Shown here: piece by piece, positions 10,089-19,403 of the stretch | How positions within the stretch are numbered: the stretch's first letter is position 1 | Layout: each line of letters opens with the position of its first letter | Assembly: GCA_963749535.1 (NCBI GenBank) | Contig: CAVVNF010000026.1 | Coordinates: 1-64,000 of the forward strand | Source: Chersky-299 sp963749535 | GTDB lineage: Bacteria; Actinomycetota; Thermoleophilia; RBG-16-64-13 | Direction: 5' to 3' | Length of the DNA: 64,000 nt | The notes under the pieces: model-generated | Told to the model about the DNA's origin: nothing | What the model saw: the letters and a program-made list of their open reading frames with translations, nothing else | Database searches by the model: none | Position numbers and translations under genes: made by a program

Positions 10089-11219
10089 ATGCAGCCTTCA
10101 CCGCGGAGCATAATCAGCGTAGACCTTGCCGCCGTACGGCGGAATGTCGGCTTCTTGCGGGGAAAGCTCAAGCCGGGTGTCCGTTTCCTGGCGGCAGTGA
10201 AAGCCGACGCCTATGGCCACGGCATCGTGCCTGTAGCCCGGGCGGCGGTGCAGGCCGGATCGGATGGCGTAGCCGTGGCGACAGCTGAAGAGGCGGTCAC
10301 TCTCAGAGACGCGGGGCTCTCCTCTCCCATCCTGGTCATGGGGCCGCTCTACAGCCTCGATCAGTACCTGGAAATGGCCCAGCGCCGGGTCGAATTCTCG
10401 GTCGTCAGCGAGACAATGGCTCAAACGGTGCTCGCTTTGCGCGGCAGCGGGATCCGGGCCCGGATCCACCTGAAGATCGACACCGGGATGAACCGGCAAG
10501 GGTTGAGGCCGGAGGAGGCTCCCGCATTCCTCGAGTCGATTCGAGGCATCGACGAGCTCGAGCTGGTCGGCGTGATGACGCATTTCGCGTGTGCGGCTGA
10601 GGACCAGACCACGGTCGAACTGCAACTCGAGCGCTTCCTACCGGTCGCGGAGCTTGTCAAACGCGAGTGGCCGCGGGCCCTCGCACACGGGGCGAACAGC
10701 GCCGCGACCCTGCAGTGCCCCAGCGCTCACCTCGACATGGTCCGCTGCGGCGGCGCTGTCTACGGACTGTCGCCGATTCAGGAGGACTCACCAGCTGAGG
10801 GCCTGCAGCCGGCATTGTCGTGGCGTTCACAGGTGGTGGTGGTCAAGCGAGTGCCTGCCGGAGAAGGAGTGGGCTACGGTCACGTCTTCCGGGCCGACAA
10901 GGAGACCGACGTCGCCCTCGTCCCGGTCGGCTACGCGGATGGCCTCTTCCGCGTCCTCTCGAACGGTGGGCACGTCCTTATCAACGGCCGCCGATACCCG
11001 CTGGCGGGTCGGATCTCAATGGACTCCTTTGCCGTGGACGTTGGCACCGACGGGCGCGTGACCGCGGGTGATACTGCCACCTTGATCGGCACCGATGGCG
11101 ATGAGCGGATCTCCGCGGAGGATCTCGCCTCCTGGGCCGGCACCATCAACTACGAGATAACCTGTGACATCGCCCAGGAGCGCGCTGGACGCCGCTTCCT
11201 GGGCGAATACTCTTCTTAG
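10089..11219 (+). CDS. alr: Alanine racemase
   Basis: A PLP enzyme that interconverts L- and D-alanine for peptidoglycan, cytoplasmic, 376 residues (usual length 360-390). The PLP lysine is K38 in AAVKADAYGHG, and the second catalytic base is Y263 in GEGVGYGHVF. Other conserved parts are HLKIDTGMNRQG near 127 and the hinge to the beta domain with GRISMDSFAVDV near 320. The start ATG 10089 has TAGGAG six bases upstream. It is intact and stands alone after the tRNA group on the other strand. It converges with a minus-strand membrane protein gene 50 bases downstream. Confidence 0.97.
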   Translation: MQPSPRSIISVDLAAVRRNVGFLRGKLKPGVRFLAAVKADAYGHGIVPVARAAVQAGSDGVAVATAEEAVTLRDAGLSSPILVMGPLYSLDQYLEMAQRRVEFSVVSETMAQTVLALRGSGIRARIHLKIDTGMNRQGLRPEEAPAFLESIRGIDELELVGVMTHFACAAEDQTTVELQLERFLPVAELVKREWPRALAHGANSAATLQCPSAHLDMVRCGGAVYGLSPIQEDSPAEGLQPALSWRSQVVVVKRVPAGEGVGYGHVFRADKETDVALVPVGYADGLFRVLSNGGHVLINGRRYPLAGRISMDSFAVDVGTDGRVTAGDTATLIGTDGDERISAEDLASWAGTINYEITCDIAQERAGRRFLGEYSS

Positions 11220-11269
11220 CGGCCCTGGCTGGAGGATTCCTGCTCGATCCCCGAGTAGCGCCGTGCTGA

Positions 11270-12172
11270 CTATGTCAACGGTTGACCGCAGGTACGACAG
11301 AACCTGTCGCCCGGTGCGCTCGTTGCCCCACACGCGGGACATGACACGGGACGAGCCTGGGCCGGTGGCTCAGCCGGTGTCTCTACCGGCGCCGGCGTTT
11401 CGGCGTTTTGCTCCGCAGGCCAGGCACTCTGCCCTGTAGCAGCAGGCCATTGGCTGGTGGCCGGGAACGGGTTCGCCGATGGCTCGGACAGAGCAGGTTG
11501 AACACTCTGAGGTGCTTGGACCGGAGACGGCGGAGTTTGCGGCAGTGGCGGCTGAAGAGCGGCCGGTGGTTGGGGCGGTGCCGGCGCGGCAGGGTAGCCC
11601 GCAATGAAAGGATTGGTCCCCGCGGGCGGCACGTACGGAGGAACCGGCGGTGGCCCGTAAGGGGTACCTGACGGCGGCCCGTACGGCCCGGGATAACCGT
11701 AGGGCGCCGCCGGATCGCGCCATGCGCCTGCCTGGCTGAGCCTGTTCTTGTGTTCGGCCATCCGCACCCAATAGATTATCCAGCAGACGAGGAAGGCTAC
11801 GTTTATACCCCAGCCGACCACCGGGATCCAGGTCAGCACGAAGGAGGCAATGAAGAGGACGGCGGCGGCGATCCCCACGTTGTAACCAAGATCGTTCGCG
11901 ACCGGCCAACCCCTGGATACATACTCGTTGCGGACGGAGTCTCGCACCTTTATGACAGTGTGTGGGAACCAACCAAGATGGAACAACGGGATGAAGTTGA
12001 GCCACACGTGTCCCGCTGGCATGGCCCGGTTCCGGTCGCTCACGCGGTTGAGCAGGTTCCGAAGATTCAGGAGGAAGAAGAACCAAGGCAGAAGCAAGAT
12101 CCCCAGGAGGATCAAGACGGCGACGAAGACCACCCAGCCTGCACCCCAGACCCCAAAATGCCAGGTCATCAT
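11270..12172 (-). CDS. Membrane protein with proline-rich linker and C-terminal zinc ribbon
   Basis: A 300-residue protein with no assigned function. It has an N-terminal membrane helix (about 10-35), a DUF4328-like middle region with helices at about 98-115 and 120-137, then a long Pro/Ala-rich linker (about 155-270). A zinc ribbon ends the protein: two CxxC pairs, in CPACGA and CRTCGQPL. The start ATG 12172 follows AAGGAGG at good spacing. A second ATG follows at once. The zinc ribbon is probably cytoplasmic. The linker contains YGPP-type repeats, common in actinobacterial membrane proteins. It converges with alr. Confidence 0.75.
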   Translation of the reverse strand: MMTWHFGVWGAGWVVFVAVLILLGILLLPWFFFLLNLRNLLNRVSDRNRAMPAGHVWLNFIPLFHLGWFPHTVIKVRDSVRNEYVSRGWPVANDLGYNVGIAAAVLFIASFVLTWIPVVGWGINVAFLVCWIIYWVRMAEHKNRLSQAGAWRDPAAPYGYPGPYGPPSGTPYGPPPVPPYVPPAGTNPFIAGYPAAPAPPQPPAALQPPLPQTPPSPVQAPQSVQPALSEPSANPFPATSQWPAATGQSAWPAEQNAETPAPVETPAEPPAQARPVSCPACGATSAPGDRFCRTCGQPLT

Positions 12173-12250
12173 TCCTGTGTCCTCCTTGCGCCGTCGCAGA
12201 TCACCGCATAGCTGGCTTCATCGTACCCTTTGAAAGCCACAGGAGGAAGC

Positions 12251-12278
12251 GGGAAGCCCCGCGTTCGCGGGGCTTCCC
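12251..12278. terminator. Strong hairpin terminator below malic enzyme
   Basis: A perfect 13-bp GC-rich inverted repeat (GGGAAGCCCCGCG / CGCGGGGCTTCCC) with a two-base centre. It lies 14 bases after the malic enzyme stop on the minus strand. No long T run follows, so termination may depend mainly on the stem. Confidence 0.55.
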
Positions 12279-12292
12279 GAAAGAGTCGGCGG

Positions 12293-13755
12293 CTACTTCC
12301 TGGCCGCGGCGACAGCCTTGTCACGCGCGTCTTCCAGCATCTTCAAGTCAGGTGTCTTGATGAAGTCGTTCTTCATGAGGAGATCGATGGCATCCCGAGC
12401 TTCATTGATGTCGGCCAGCGTCTGGGTGTAGACGAACGTCCCAATCCACCTTCACCCGCGCCACGCCGTCTTTGATGGCCTGCATGGCCACGTCGGCTGC
12501 CTCCTGGGCGAAGACCTCGGTCTCATCCATGGTGGGCATGATGTAGTCCGGATTGATGCCCTTCTTCTTCGCGGCAAAGTCAGCGACCGAATGGGCCGCG
12601 GCGATCGCCATCTCGTCGGTGACCTTGCGGGCACGAACCATGAGTGCGCCCTTGAGGATGCCCGGGAAACCCGATGGAGTTGTTCACCTGGTTGGGGAAG
12701 TCGCCGCGACCCGTCGCGACCACGTACGCGCCCGCCTCCTTGGCCGCGTAGGGATAGATCTCCGGCACGGGGTTCGCGCAAGCGAATACCATGGACTTGG
12801 TATCCATCGAGTGGATCCATTCCTGCTTGATGGTGTCGGGCCCAGGAGTGGAAGCGGCGATGATGACATCCGCGCCTTTGAAGGCTTCCTCGATGGTATT
12901 TATCCGCTTGGGGTTGGTAGCTTCCGCGATCTCCCACTTGCGGTAGAAGGCCTTGTCGGCCTTGACGTCGTCGCGGCCTTTGTGTAGCCCCCCGCGGCTG
13001 TCGAACACGATCATCTTGTCGGGATCGGCGCCGTCCTTCAGGATGAGCCGAGCGGCCGTGCTGTTGGCCGCTCCGGCTCCCAGCAGCACGATGCGGACGT
13101 CCTTGAGCTCCTTGCCCGCCACGCGTAGGGCGTTGGTCAGCCCGGCCAACGTCACACTGGCGGTTCCTTGGGCGTCGTCATGCCAGACAGGGATGTCGCA
13201 TTCTTCGCGCAGCGTGTCCAGCACCTTGAAGCAGTTCGGCTGGGATATGTCTTCCAGGTTGACGGCGCCGAAGCTCGGCTGGACCATCTTGACGAAGTCG
13301 ATGATCTTGTCGGCGTCGTGCTTGCCCTCTTTGTTGTAGCTGTCGATGCAAAGGGCCACGCCGTCCACCCCGCCCAGGTATTTCATGAGGAAGGCCTTGC
13401 CCTCCATCACGCCGAGACCGCCGGGTGGAGTCACGTCGCCATCCCCGAGGACCCGGGTAGAGTCGCTGACGATGGCCACCAGATTGCCCCGATTCGTCAA
13501 GTCGAACGAGGCGTCATTGTTGTCGCGGATGGTCGTGGAGACCATCGATACGCCGGGCGTGTAGTAGACGTTGAACCAGTTGAAACCGTAAATGCCCGCC
13601 TTGGGGATGCTCGCGATCTTGCCCCGGTAGAACTTGTGAGAGGAGGCTGCAAGCTCCTTAAGGAACAGGGTCTGCGCCTTGGCCCGCTGTTCAGGAGTGA
13701 AGTCATCGGGGAAATACGAACCAAGATCAGAAAGGCTGAGATCGGGATTCTTCAT
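12293..13755 (-). CDS. NAD(P)-dependent malic enzyme (frameshifted)
   Basis: Oxidative decarboxylation of malate to pyruvate with reduction of NAD(P), linking the TCA cycle to pyruvate pools. Joined length is about 485 residues. The start ATG 13755 (MKNPDLSLSDLGSYF) has TTGGAG upstream; an ATG at 13785 is less likely. Conserved parts: YYTPGVSMVSTTIRDN, the metal/substrate segment DSTRVLGDGDVTPPGGLGVM, PVWHDDAQGTASVTLAGLTN, and the nucleotide-binding loop VLLGAGAANS. An extra T near 12672 shifts the frame after NSIGFPG, and an extra G near 12445 shifts it again before FVYTQTLADINEARDAIDLL. The stop is TAG 12293-12295. Both changes are at short homopolymers, so error is likely. A hairpin terminator follows. 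Confidence 0.85.
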
Positions 13756-13987
13756 ATCGAGCTCCAAGGTTGTGTAAACGTTCACTTAGCCCGGCCATCA
13801 TAGCACAGCAGCCTCGCCTCCCCAGTTTCACGGCTCGCCGCCGCGGCCCGAGAAACGGCTCGAGCAGTGAGGGAGAAGCCACACACATGCATGGGATGAG
13901 CCAAACGTGGGGATGGCCATTGTCGACAGAATGCCCCCGGGGCAGTAGGATTCCCTGAACACCGCGACAAGAACCCAAGGACGCCCG

Positions 13988-14623
13988 ATGGACGAGCCGG
14001 TGGACAAGGTCTACCCCAAAGAAACCCCCCGCTTCCAGCACCAGGTCGACCGGCTGGTAGCGAGGGCCGTGCTCTGGGCGATCCCAGTGTGGATCAGGCC
14101 CAACTACGTGACCGTCTTGAGGTTCGTCCTCACCCCAGTGGTCATCCTCACGCTCTACTACCATTTCAGATGGCTTGGGCTCGCGCTTTTCATGGCCGCG
14201 GTAGTCACCGACTTCGTCGATGGGACTATGGCCCGCACTCGAGACCAGATCACGAAGGTGGGCATTATCATCGACCCGGTCGCGGATAAGCTGCTGGTCG
14301 CGTCGGTGCTCGGATACGTGGGCTTCAAATACCTGGTGGTGAAGATAATCCTGGCCGTCATCGTTGCTGAGATGATCCTGGTGGCCATCGGCGCCACGGT
14401 TGCTTTGCGGACCCGCGGCCAGCCTGCGGCTGCCAACGTCTTCGGGAAGAGCAAGATGGTGATACAAAGCATCGCGTTGATCCTCTTCCTCATCGCGGGG
14501 ATCTTGTCGCTCAATGGTCTTCTGCACTTTTCGGTCTACCTGCTTTGGGCCGCCATGGCCTTCGCCGTCCTTTCCGGGATCAAGCAGATTCGGGACGTGT
14601 ACTTCAAGCGGTCGGCTAGCTAG
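13988..14623 (+). CDS. CDP-alcohol phosphatidyltransferase family protein
   Basis: An integral membrane enzyme of phospholipid synthesis that transfers a phosphatidyl group from CDP-diacylglycerol to an alcohol, 211 residues. The family motif DG(x)2AR(x)8G(x)3D(x)3D is complete near residues 77-103 (VDGTMARTRDQITKVGIIID, then PVADK). Several transmembrane helices follow. The start ATG 13988 has an AAGGACG ribosome site. The alcohol (glycerol-phosphate, inositol-phosphate or other) cannot be told from the sequence; a PgsA-like role is the first guess. Confidence 0.85.
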   Translation: MDEPVDKVYPKETPRFQHQVDRLVARAVLWAIPVWIRPNYVTVLRFVLTPVVILTLYYHFRWLGLALFMAAVVTDFVDGTMARTRDQITKVGIIIDPVADKLLVASVLGYVGFKYLVVKIILAVIVAEMILVAIGATVALRTRGQPAAANVFGKSKMVIQSIALILFLIAGILSLNGLLHFSVYLLWAAMAFAVLSGIKQIRDVYFKRSAS

Positions 14624-14790
14624 CCCGGCCTCGGTTCCCCGAGCGGCCCTCCGCGGAGTTCCTGAACGGGTTGGTTTCCCACGGCGGGATTCCCCACCAC
14701 CACCCGTCGTGTCGTTTTCTTCCTTGCTTTGACGAAAGCCCTTCCTGGGTACTACCTTGCCATGAACAGCTACTTCGAGGAGGAGTTCCC

Positions 14791-15180
14791 GTGGCAGAGT
14801 TAACCAAGTGGCCAGAGCTTGAACAGATCAAAGACCCCATCGACGTCGATAACACGATCTGGGCTCCGGTGGAGATCAGGTTCCAGGTCAAACCCGGGCC
14901 AGGCGAGACGTGGGGGCCTCAACTCGCCGCTGCGTGCGCGGTGGACGGACTTGACGCGCCCAGCCCGGGCGGAGTCGCCTCGTTCCGTGAGTGGGAAAAG
15001 GACCCAGCGGGAGAGTTCTATTGCTACGCGCCGGCAGGCCGACTCGTCGAAGGGTCCACTATGACGCTCAGCGTCCACCCTAGCGACAAAGAAGGCAAGG
15101 CTATCCCCGAGGTCCTCTGGAAGAAGGATTTCATCCTCCACATCGAGGAGGGCCGATACAAGCTTGAAGGGGCGCTCTAG
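14791..15180 (+). CDS. Unknown 129-residue protein
   Basis: An intact open frame. The GTG start at 14791 is chosen because a strong GAGGAGGAG site precedes it; an in-frame ATG at 14671 has no such site. No known domain is recognised. The sequence has beta-rich character (VEIRFQVKPGPGETWGPQL, TMTLSVHPSDKEGKAIPEVL) and ends in charged residues, with no signal peptide or membrane helix. It may be a small beta-sandwich protein, but this is a guess from composition. Confidence 0.6.
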   Translation: MAELTKWPELEQIKDPIDVDNTIWAPVEIRFQVKPGPGETWGPQLAAACAVDGLDAPSPGGVASFREWEKDPAGEFYCYAPAGRLVEGSTMTLSVHPSDKEGKAIPEVLWKKDFILHIEEGRYKLEGAL

Positions 15181-15341
15181 ACGGCTGGAGCCGCTATCGT
15201 GATCCCGCCTCGCAACGCCGCCCTCCGCTGGTGCAGTGGATCTCACCGCAGTTCTCGTAAGTGATCCACGCGAGTTGCGGGGCGGGTGTTCCCAGCGGCT
15301 AGGCTGCGGTGGCCGGCTCGAGGTTCGCTTCGCTCGGCGCG

Positions 15342-15762
15342 CTATTCGTAGAACTCCGGTGCGTGTCTCAGAGCCTTGAATTGCTACGCGTCGTGCCCGC
15401 AGAAGATCTGACCACTCTTCGCTGCGGTCAGATCGCGGACGCGCTTGAGACTAGCGAACTCACCGCTTGCGAACCACGTGAAGCTGTGCAGAACGCCGGG
15501 CGCGTAACCCCGCAGGGGGACTGAGTAGTACATCTGCTGTATCTCGCAGCCAGAGAGGACGACCGTGCCTGTCTGGGGCAACCTTACGAGCAAGGCCTGA
15601 TACCCCGGCGGGTTCCCTATTGTCGTCGCGTATTCGTACTGCTTGGACTGCACCACGATCTTGGCTCTTGTACCTGCGAAGGCCGGCAGCCAACCAGCGT
15701 GCTCGCTCATCAGATGGGACAGGACGGCGTAGCTGACCGCCGTTGAGAACATAGAGCTTCAT
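15342..15762 (-). pseudogene. Metallo-beta-lactamase-fold hydrolase, internally deleted, in-frame amber
   Basis: A remnant of an N-acyl-homoserine-lactonase-like MBL hydrolase. It starts at ATG 15762 with a GGAAGGG site (MKLYVL, the usual family start). About nine codons later it changes frame straight into the metal-site region (AVLSHLMSEHAGWLPAF), where the HxHxDH motif has become HLMSEH. About 70 residues are missing between these points. The C-terminal half is well kept (GNPPGYQALLVRLP, IFCGHDA). At 15384-15386 a TAG interrupts the frame, after which QFKALRHAPEFYE continues to a TAG at 15342-15344, as in intact family members. With metal ligands altered and residues lost, it is unlikely to be active. 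Confidence 0.55.
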
Positions 15763-15810
15763 GCGAGTCCCTTCCTGCCATCCGTTCCTGCCATCACCAT
15801 CGGTGGTCTT

Positions 15811-16386
15811 CTATCGTGGCCGCCCTACCAGCTTCCCCCAATCTACCAGCGCCTGAAGAAAGACGCCCAGACGATGGCGCAGCTCATCATCCACCAGATC
15901 CCCCTCGGCGTCGCACTTCTCGGCCGCCCTCGACACACGGAACTCTGGCTGGACCATGACACGGGAGTCCGTAAGCACTAAGACCTGCCGTAGCGCGAGC
16001 TGAGCCCGAACCGTCCCGAAATCTCCGGAAGACGCCCCCATTATCCCCACCGGCTTGCCGCGCAGGCACGACGTCTTGAGGGGGCGTGAGGCCCAGTCGA
16101 GAGCGTTCTTGAGTACCCCGGGAATGGAGTAGTTGTGCTCCGGCGTGGCGATGAGGAGCGCGTCGGCCATTCGGATGCATGCCTTCATCTCTTGCACCGC
16201 GGGGGGATCGCCCAACTCCATCACGTCAGCGTTGAACAAGGGGATGTCGTCGAGGGTGAAGATCTCCAGACGTACCCCCGCCGGAAGGACCTCGGCAGCC
16301 GCGCGGAGTAGGCCGCGGTTGTAGGAGGCTCGGCGAAGACTCCCAGCCATGCCGAGGATCTGGAATCCGACTTCGTCCGTTTTGAT
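15811..16386 (-). CDS. NADPH-dependent FMN reductase family protein
   Basis: A flavodoxin-fold quinone/FMN reductase, about 190 residues. The FMN phosphate loop is GSLRRASYNRGLL, and the second signature is TPEHNYSIPGVLKNALDW (IATPEHNYSIPG region), both typical. The 5' end is unclear. The first beta strand (FQILGMAGSLRR) needs a start above it, but the only codon with a ribosome-like site (GGAAAGGG) is ATC at 16384-16386. ATG 16350 would cut into the strand. A base substitution or indel at the true start is the simplest explanation. Substrate unknown. Confidence 0.75.
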   Translation of the reverse strand: MKTDEVGFQILGMAGSLRRASYNRGLLRAAAEVLPAGVRLEIFTLDDIPLFNADVMELGDPPAVQEMKACIRMADALLIATPEHNYSIPGVLKNALDWASRPLKTSCLRGKPVGIMGASSGDFGTVRAQLALRQVLVLTDSRVMVQPEFRVSRAAEKCDAEGDLVDDELRHRLGVFLQALVDWGKLVGRPR

Positions 16387-16441
16387 CCCTTTCCGGGTCT
16401 CGACCCTGTCGGGCGTTCGGCCTAACCTCGCCCTACGTCTT

Positions 16442-17023
16442 CTATGCTCCCAGCGCCGCCAAAACCTCGGCGGTGCTGCGCACGCGCCCGATGCGAGGGA
16501 AGATCGTGGCAAAGACTCGCGCGTGGTCCTCGGCGGCTCGAGTCGAGGTGGCATCTTCCACAAAGACCTGATTGTAGCCGCGCTCGTACGCGTCGCGCGC
16601 GGTGGTCTCCACGCCGATATTCGTGGAGATGCCGCACAGGATGATGGTTTCGACCCCACGCCGACGCAGTTGCAGATCGAGCTCGGTCCCGTAGAACGCG
16701 CCCCAGTTACGCTTGGTGATCACCACGTCGCCTGGTTGCGGCTGCATCTCCGGGACGAACTCAGCAAACTCGGCGGGGACTTGACCCGGGGAAAGCGGCG
16801 GGAGGTCCGACACGGGGTGCAGCGCATCCCTGCCGTCCGGCGAAGGCGTGACATGTACCAGGACGACGGTCCCGCCACGTGCCCGGACTGCACCGCACAA
16901 CTGAGCCGCCCGCGCCACTACGTCGGCGGACGCGTAAGGCGCCGTGGGGTGTGCGAGGATCCCGCGCTGGAGGTCGATCACTACAATGGCGGTCTTACTC
17001 GGTTCGAGCGCTAGTTCTGTCAT
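16442..17023 (-). CDS. YecD-like isochorismatase-family hydrolase
   Basis: A cysteine-hydrolase fold protein of 193 residues, close to Escherichia coli YecD. The catalytic aspartate D17 (VVIDLQRGIL) and lysine K104 (ITKRNWGAFYGT) are present. Where active members have TN-x-C-VE, this protein has STNIGVETTARDA, so the nucleophile cysteine is replaced, as in YecD itself. An earlier cysteine, C130 (ILCGIS), is at a different position. The start ATG 17023 is followed by MTELALEPSK. Function of the subfamily is unknown; it may bind rather than hydrolyse amides. Confidence 0.8.
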   Translation of the reverse strand: MTELALEPSKTAIVVIDLQRGILAHPTAPYASADVVARAAQLCGAVRARGGTVVLVHVTPSPDGRDALHPVSDLPPLSPGQVPAEFAEFVPEMQPQPGDVVITKRNWGAFYGTELDLQLRRRGVETIILCGISTNIGVETTARDAYERGYNQVFVEDATSTRAAEDHARVFATIFPRIGRVRSTAEVLAALGA

Positions 17024-17052
17024 CGCGAACTCCTAATCGGTCGTGGACTTCG

Positions 17053-17136
17053 TTCGTCAATCGAGCCGTGCGGTTCGTCAGTCGAGGCGTGCCATTCGGC
17101 AGTCGAGGCCCACCGTTCGTCGCTCGGAGCCTCGCG
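17053..17136. repeat. Four tandem copies of a 21-bp unit
   Basis: Four imperfect 21-bp units beginning TTCGTCAGTCGAGG lie head to tail, between the stop of the large flavoprotein gene and the start of the YecD-like gene. Units start at 17053, 17074, 17095 and 17116. As the unit is a multiple of three, the minus strand has an open seven-residue repeat, but no start or family is evident. It does not look like CRISPR: there are no spacers. Confidence 0.75.
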
Positions 17137-17179
17137 GGCCGCCGCGCCCTCGAGGTCCAGGCGCGAATGATCCTTGGAC

Positions 17180-19228
17180 CTACACCGCCACGACGATCGG
17201 CCGGTGGCAGCGGAGGCAGCGCTTCGATTCGGCCTTCGCCTGATCCAAGGAATAGCCGAGCTCGGTGGGCGCAAACGTGTGCTTGCGCACCTCCGGCGCC
17301 AACATCGGCATCGGCTCACGCCGCCCGTAATCTACCGCTGCGGCGAGGGGATACCGGCTGTTCTGGGCTCCGAGATAGACGGCGAGCCGCCGGGTCTTGT
17401 CTTCGAGGTCTTCCGCCACCGGTTCGCCGCGGAGATAGAGGTCCATATACTTAGCGGCGGTCTTGCCGGCTGCGATCGCCTCGATGATGGTGCCGCCGCC
17501 GCTGGATGCGTCGCCGCCCATGAAGACTCCGGGCTTTGTCGTGGCCAGGGTGTGCGGATCGGCCACAAGGAAGCCCCACTTGTTGCGGGTCAATTCCTCG
17601 TCGCCATCGAAGGGCGAGAAATCGGGCTGCTGACCTACGGCCGCGATGACCGAATCGGCGGCGAGCACAAATGGCGCCACGTCAGCGGGCACGGGCCGGC
17701 GGCGGCCGCTCGCGTCGGGCTCACCGAGTTCCATCTGCTGGCAGACCAAAGCGCCCACGCGGGCGTCGCCCTGGCAGCTCACCGGAGCGGTGAGGAATTG
17801 GAATTCCACCCCTTCCTCGATGGCTTCCTCCACTTCCCAGGGGTTGGCCGGCATCTCGTCGCGACCGCGGCGGTAGACCACCCGCACGCCCTTCGCCCCC
17901 AACCGCACCGACGTGCGAGCCGCGTCCATGGCGGAGTTTCCTCCCCCGAGCACCAGCACGTTGTCACCGATGTCCACCTTCTCACCAAGCGCCACCCGGC
18001 GCAGAAACTCGATCGCATCCAGAGAACCCGGGAGATCCTCTCCGGGGATGCCCAACGGCCGGCCGAGATGAGCTCCGATACCCACAAAAGTGGCGGCGAA
18101 GCCCATTCCCGGAAGGTCGGCGAAGGCAAAGTCCCGGCCAAGCCGAGTGCTGTACCTGATCTCGACCCCTTCGCGCTCTATCAGCTCCACCTCGCGACGG
18201 ATGACATGCCGGGGCAACCGGTATTCCGGGATGCCCACATGGACCATCCCGCCCGGAACCGGGAGGGCCTCGAAGATGACGGGGCTGTGGCCCAACCTGG
18301 CCAGATAGTACGCAGCGGAGAGCCCCGCCGGTCCGGCGCCGATAATGGCCACCTTCTCGCCGCGGCCGGTAAACCGGGCTTGGATCGGCCGTTGACTTTC
18401 CTGGACGGTGACTTCCTCGCTCAGTTCGTGCGGCCCGCCCATCCCGGTGAGGTCCGTCTGCAAGGTGGTCGGTTCGACGCAACCCGACTCGCACGCATCG
18501 ACGGCAAGTCCTTCGCTGCGGTCGGCGCACCAGCGCTTCACAAAGTTGATGGCGATCGGCTCGCCGGCCGGGTTGAGCGTGCAGTTGGATTCGCACGGAT
18601 GCGGGCACGTGCGTCCGATGATCGCGGGGAGAGGGTTGTCCCGTTTCACGATGGTCGTGCCCAGATGTGCGTGCTCCTCCCCACCATGGAAGAGGTAGCT
18701 CGGGCAATCGACCGTGGACGGACAAGTGGAGCGGCAAGGCGCCGTCATCCAGCCCTGGGTATGCAACTCGGAGCAGGTGGTCCCCTTGGTATGCTCCAGG
18801 AAGTGCTCCTCCCCCAGGTCGAGCAACCCGAGGATGGCATCGCGGATGGTGTTAGCGATGCCACACCACGCCGACTCCTCGATCTGTTGCGCCATCTCGC
18901 GGACATTGGCTATGTCCTGGACGGTGCCCTCCCCCTTGGCGAGGCGGCGGAGGAATTCCTGCATGAGGCCGGTGCCTGCGCGGCAGGGGGTGCAGCGACC
19001 GCAGCTCTCCACCTGGATGAGGTCGACGTACGCGAGGGCCAGATTGACCGGGCAGACCTCCGGGTCCTTGATGACGCCGCGCCACGAGACGATCGCCTTG
19101 ACGTCGGCGAGGTCAGCCTGGTCCAGTCGTGCGACGATATCGGCGGCGTCCGGTCCGTCGAACTTGTCCGACAGGACCGCTTTCCACGCACGGCCCGCTT
19201 CGCTTGTCGTTCCAGCCGCTTCCGCCAT
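17180..19228 (-). CDS. GltD-like flavoprotein with NuoF-type Fe-S domain
   Basis: A 682-residue oxidoreductase. The N-terminal part has the NuoF-like 4Fe-4S site (ESCGRCTPCRAGTG). Next is a Fer4_20-type domain with cysteine runs (CRSTCPSTVDCPSYL, TCPHPCESNC). The rest is a two-dinucleotide-binding flavoprotein of the glutamate-synthase small-subunit type: FAD site IIGAGPAGLSAAYYLARLG, NAD(P) site VLGGGNSAMDAART, and the closing FMGGDASSGGGTIIEAIAAGK. A C-terminal CLRCHR is also present. The start ATG 19228 is chosen because GGAGG is five bases upstream; the ATG at 19240 has none. Such proteins often pass electrons between NAD(P)H and ferredoxin or a partner enzyme such as formate dehydrogenase, but no partner is adjacent here. 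Confidence 0.85.
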   Translation of the reverse strand: MAEAAGTTSEAGRAWKAVLSDKFDGPDAADIVARLDQADLADVKAIVSWRGVIKDPEVCPVNLALAYVDLIQVESCGRCTPCRAGTGLMQEFLRRLAKGEGTVQDIANVREMAQQIEESAWCGIANTIRDAILGLLDLGEEHFLEHTKGTTCSELHTQGWMTAPCRSTCPSTVDCPSYLFHGGEEHAHLGTTIVKRDNPLPAIIGRTCPHPCESNCTLNPAGEPIAINFVKRWCADRSEGLAVDACESGCVEPTTLQTDLTGMGGPHELSEEVTVQESQRPIQARFTGRGEKVAIIGAGPAGLSAAYYLARLGHSPVIFEALPVPGGMVHVGIPEYRLPRHVIRREVELIEREGVEIRYSTRLGRDFAFADLPGMGFAATFVGIGAHLGRPLGIPGEDLPGSLDAIEFLRRVALGEKVDIGDNVLVLGGGNSAMDAARTSVRLGAKGVRVVYRRGRDEMPANPWEVEEAIEEGVEFQFLTAPVSCQGDARVGALVCQQMELGEPDASGRRRPVPADVAPFVLAADSVIAAVGQQPDFSPFDGDEELTRNKWGFLVADPHTLATTKPGVFMGGDASSGGGTIIEAIAAGKTAAKYMDLYLRGEPVAEDLEDKTRRLAVYLGAQNSRYPLAAAVDYGRREPMPMLAPEVRKHTFAPTELGYSLDQAKAESKRCLRCHRPIVVAV

Positions 19229-19403
19229 CGAAGCCTCCATGCTGATGTTTAGTGCTCAGAGAAAGTCAGACCCCAGCGCGGGGCGGAGACAACTCTAGCA
19301 CCGCCCAGGCCGAGAGTTTCACTATGTTCTCACAAAGATCTGCTCTCGCGGGTCCCTTATCGGCGCTCGCACCCGTGTCTGCTTCGGTGCGGACTCAGTG
19401 CTC

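Noticed and set aside
17053..17136. The tandem repeats as a CRISPR array.
   Set aside because: Units are 21 bp, directly adjacent and without spacers, and no cas gene is present.
17174..19252. A 692-residue open frame on the plus strand.
   Set aside because: It is antisense to the clearly recognised flavoprotein, has no family character, and is a usual effect of high GC.
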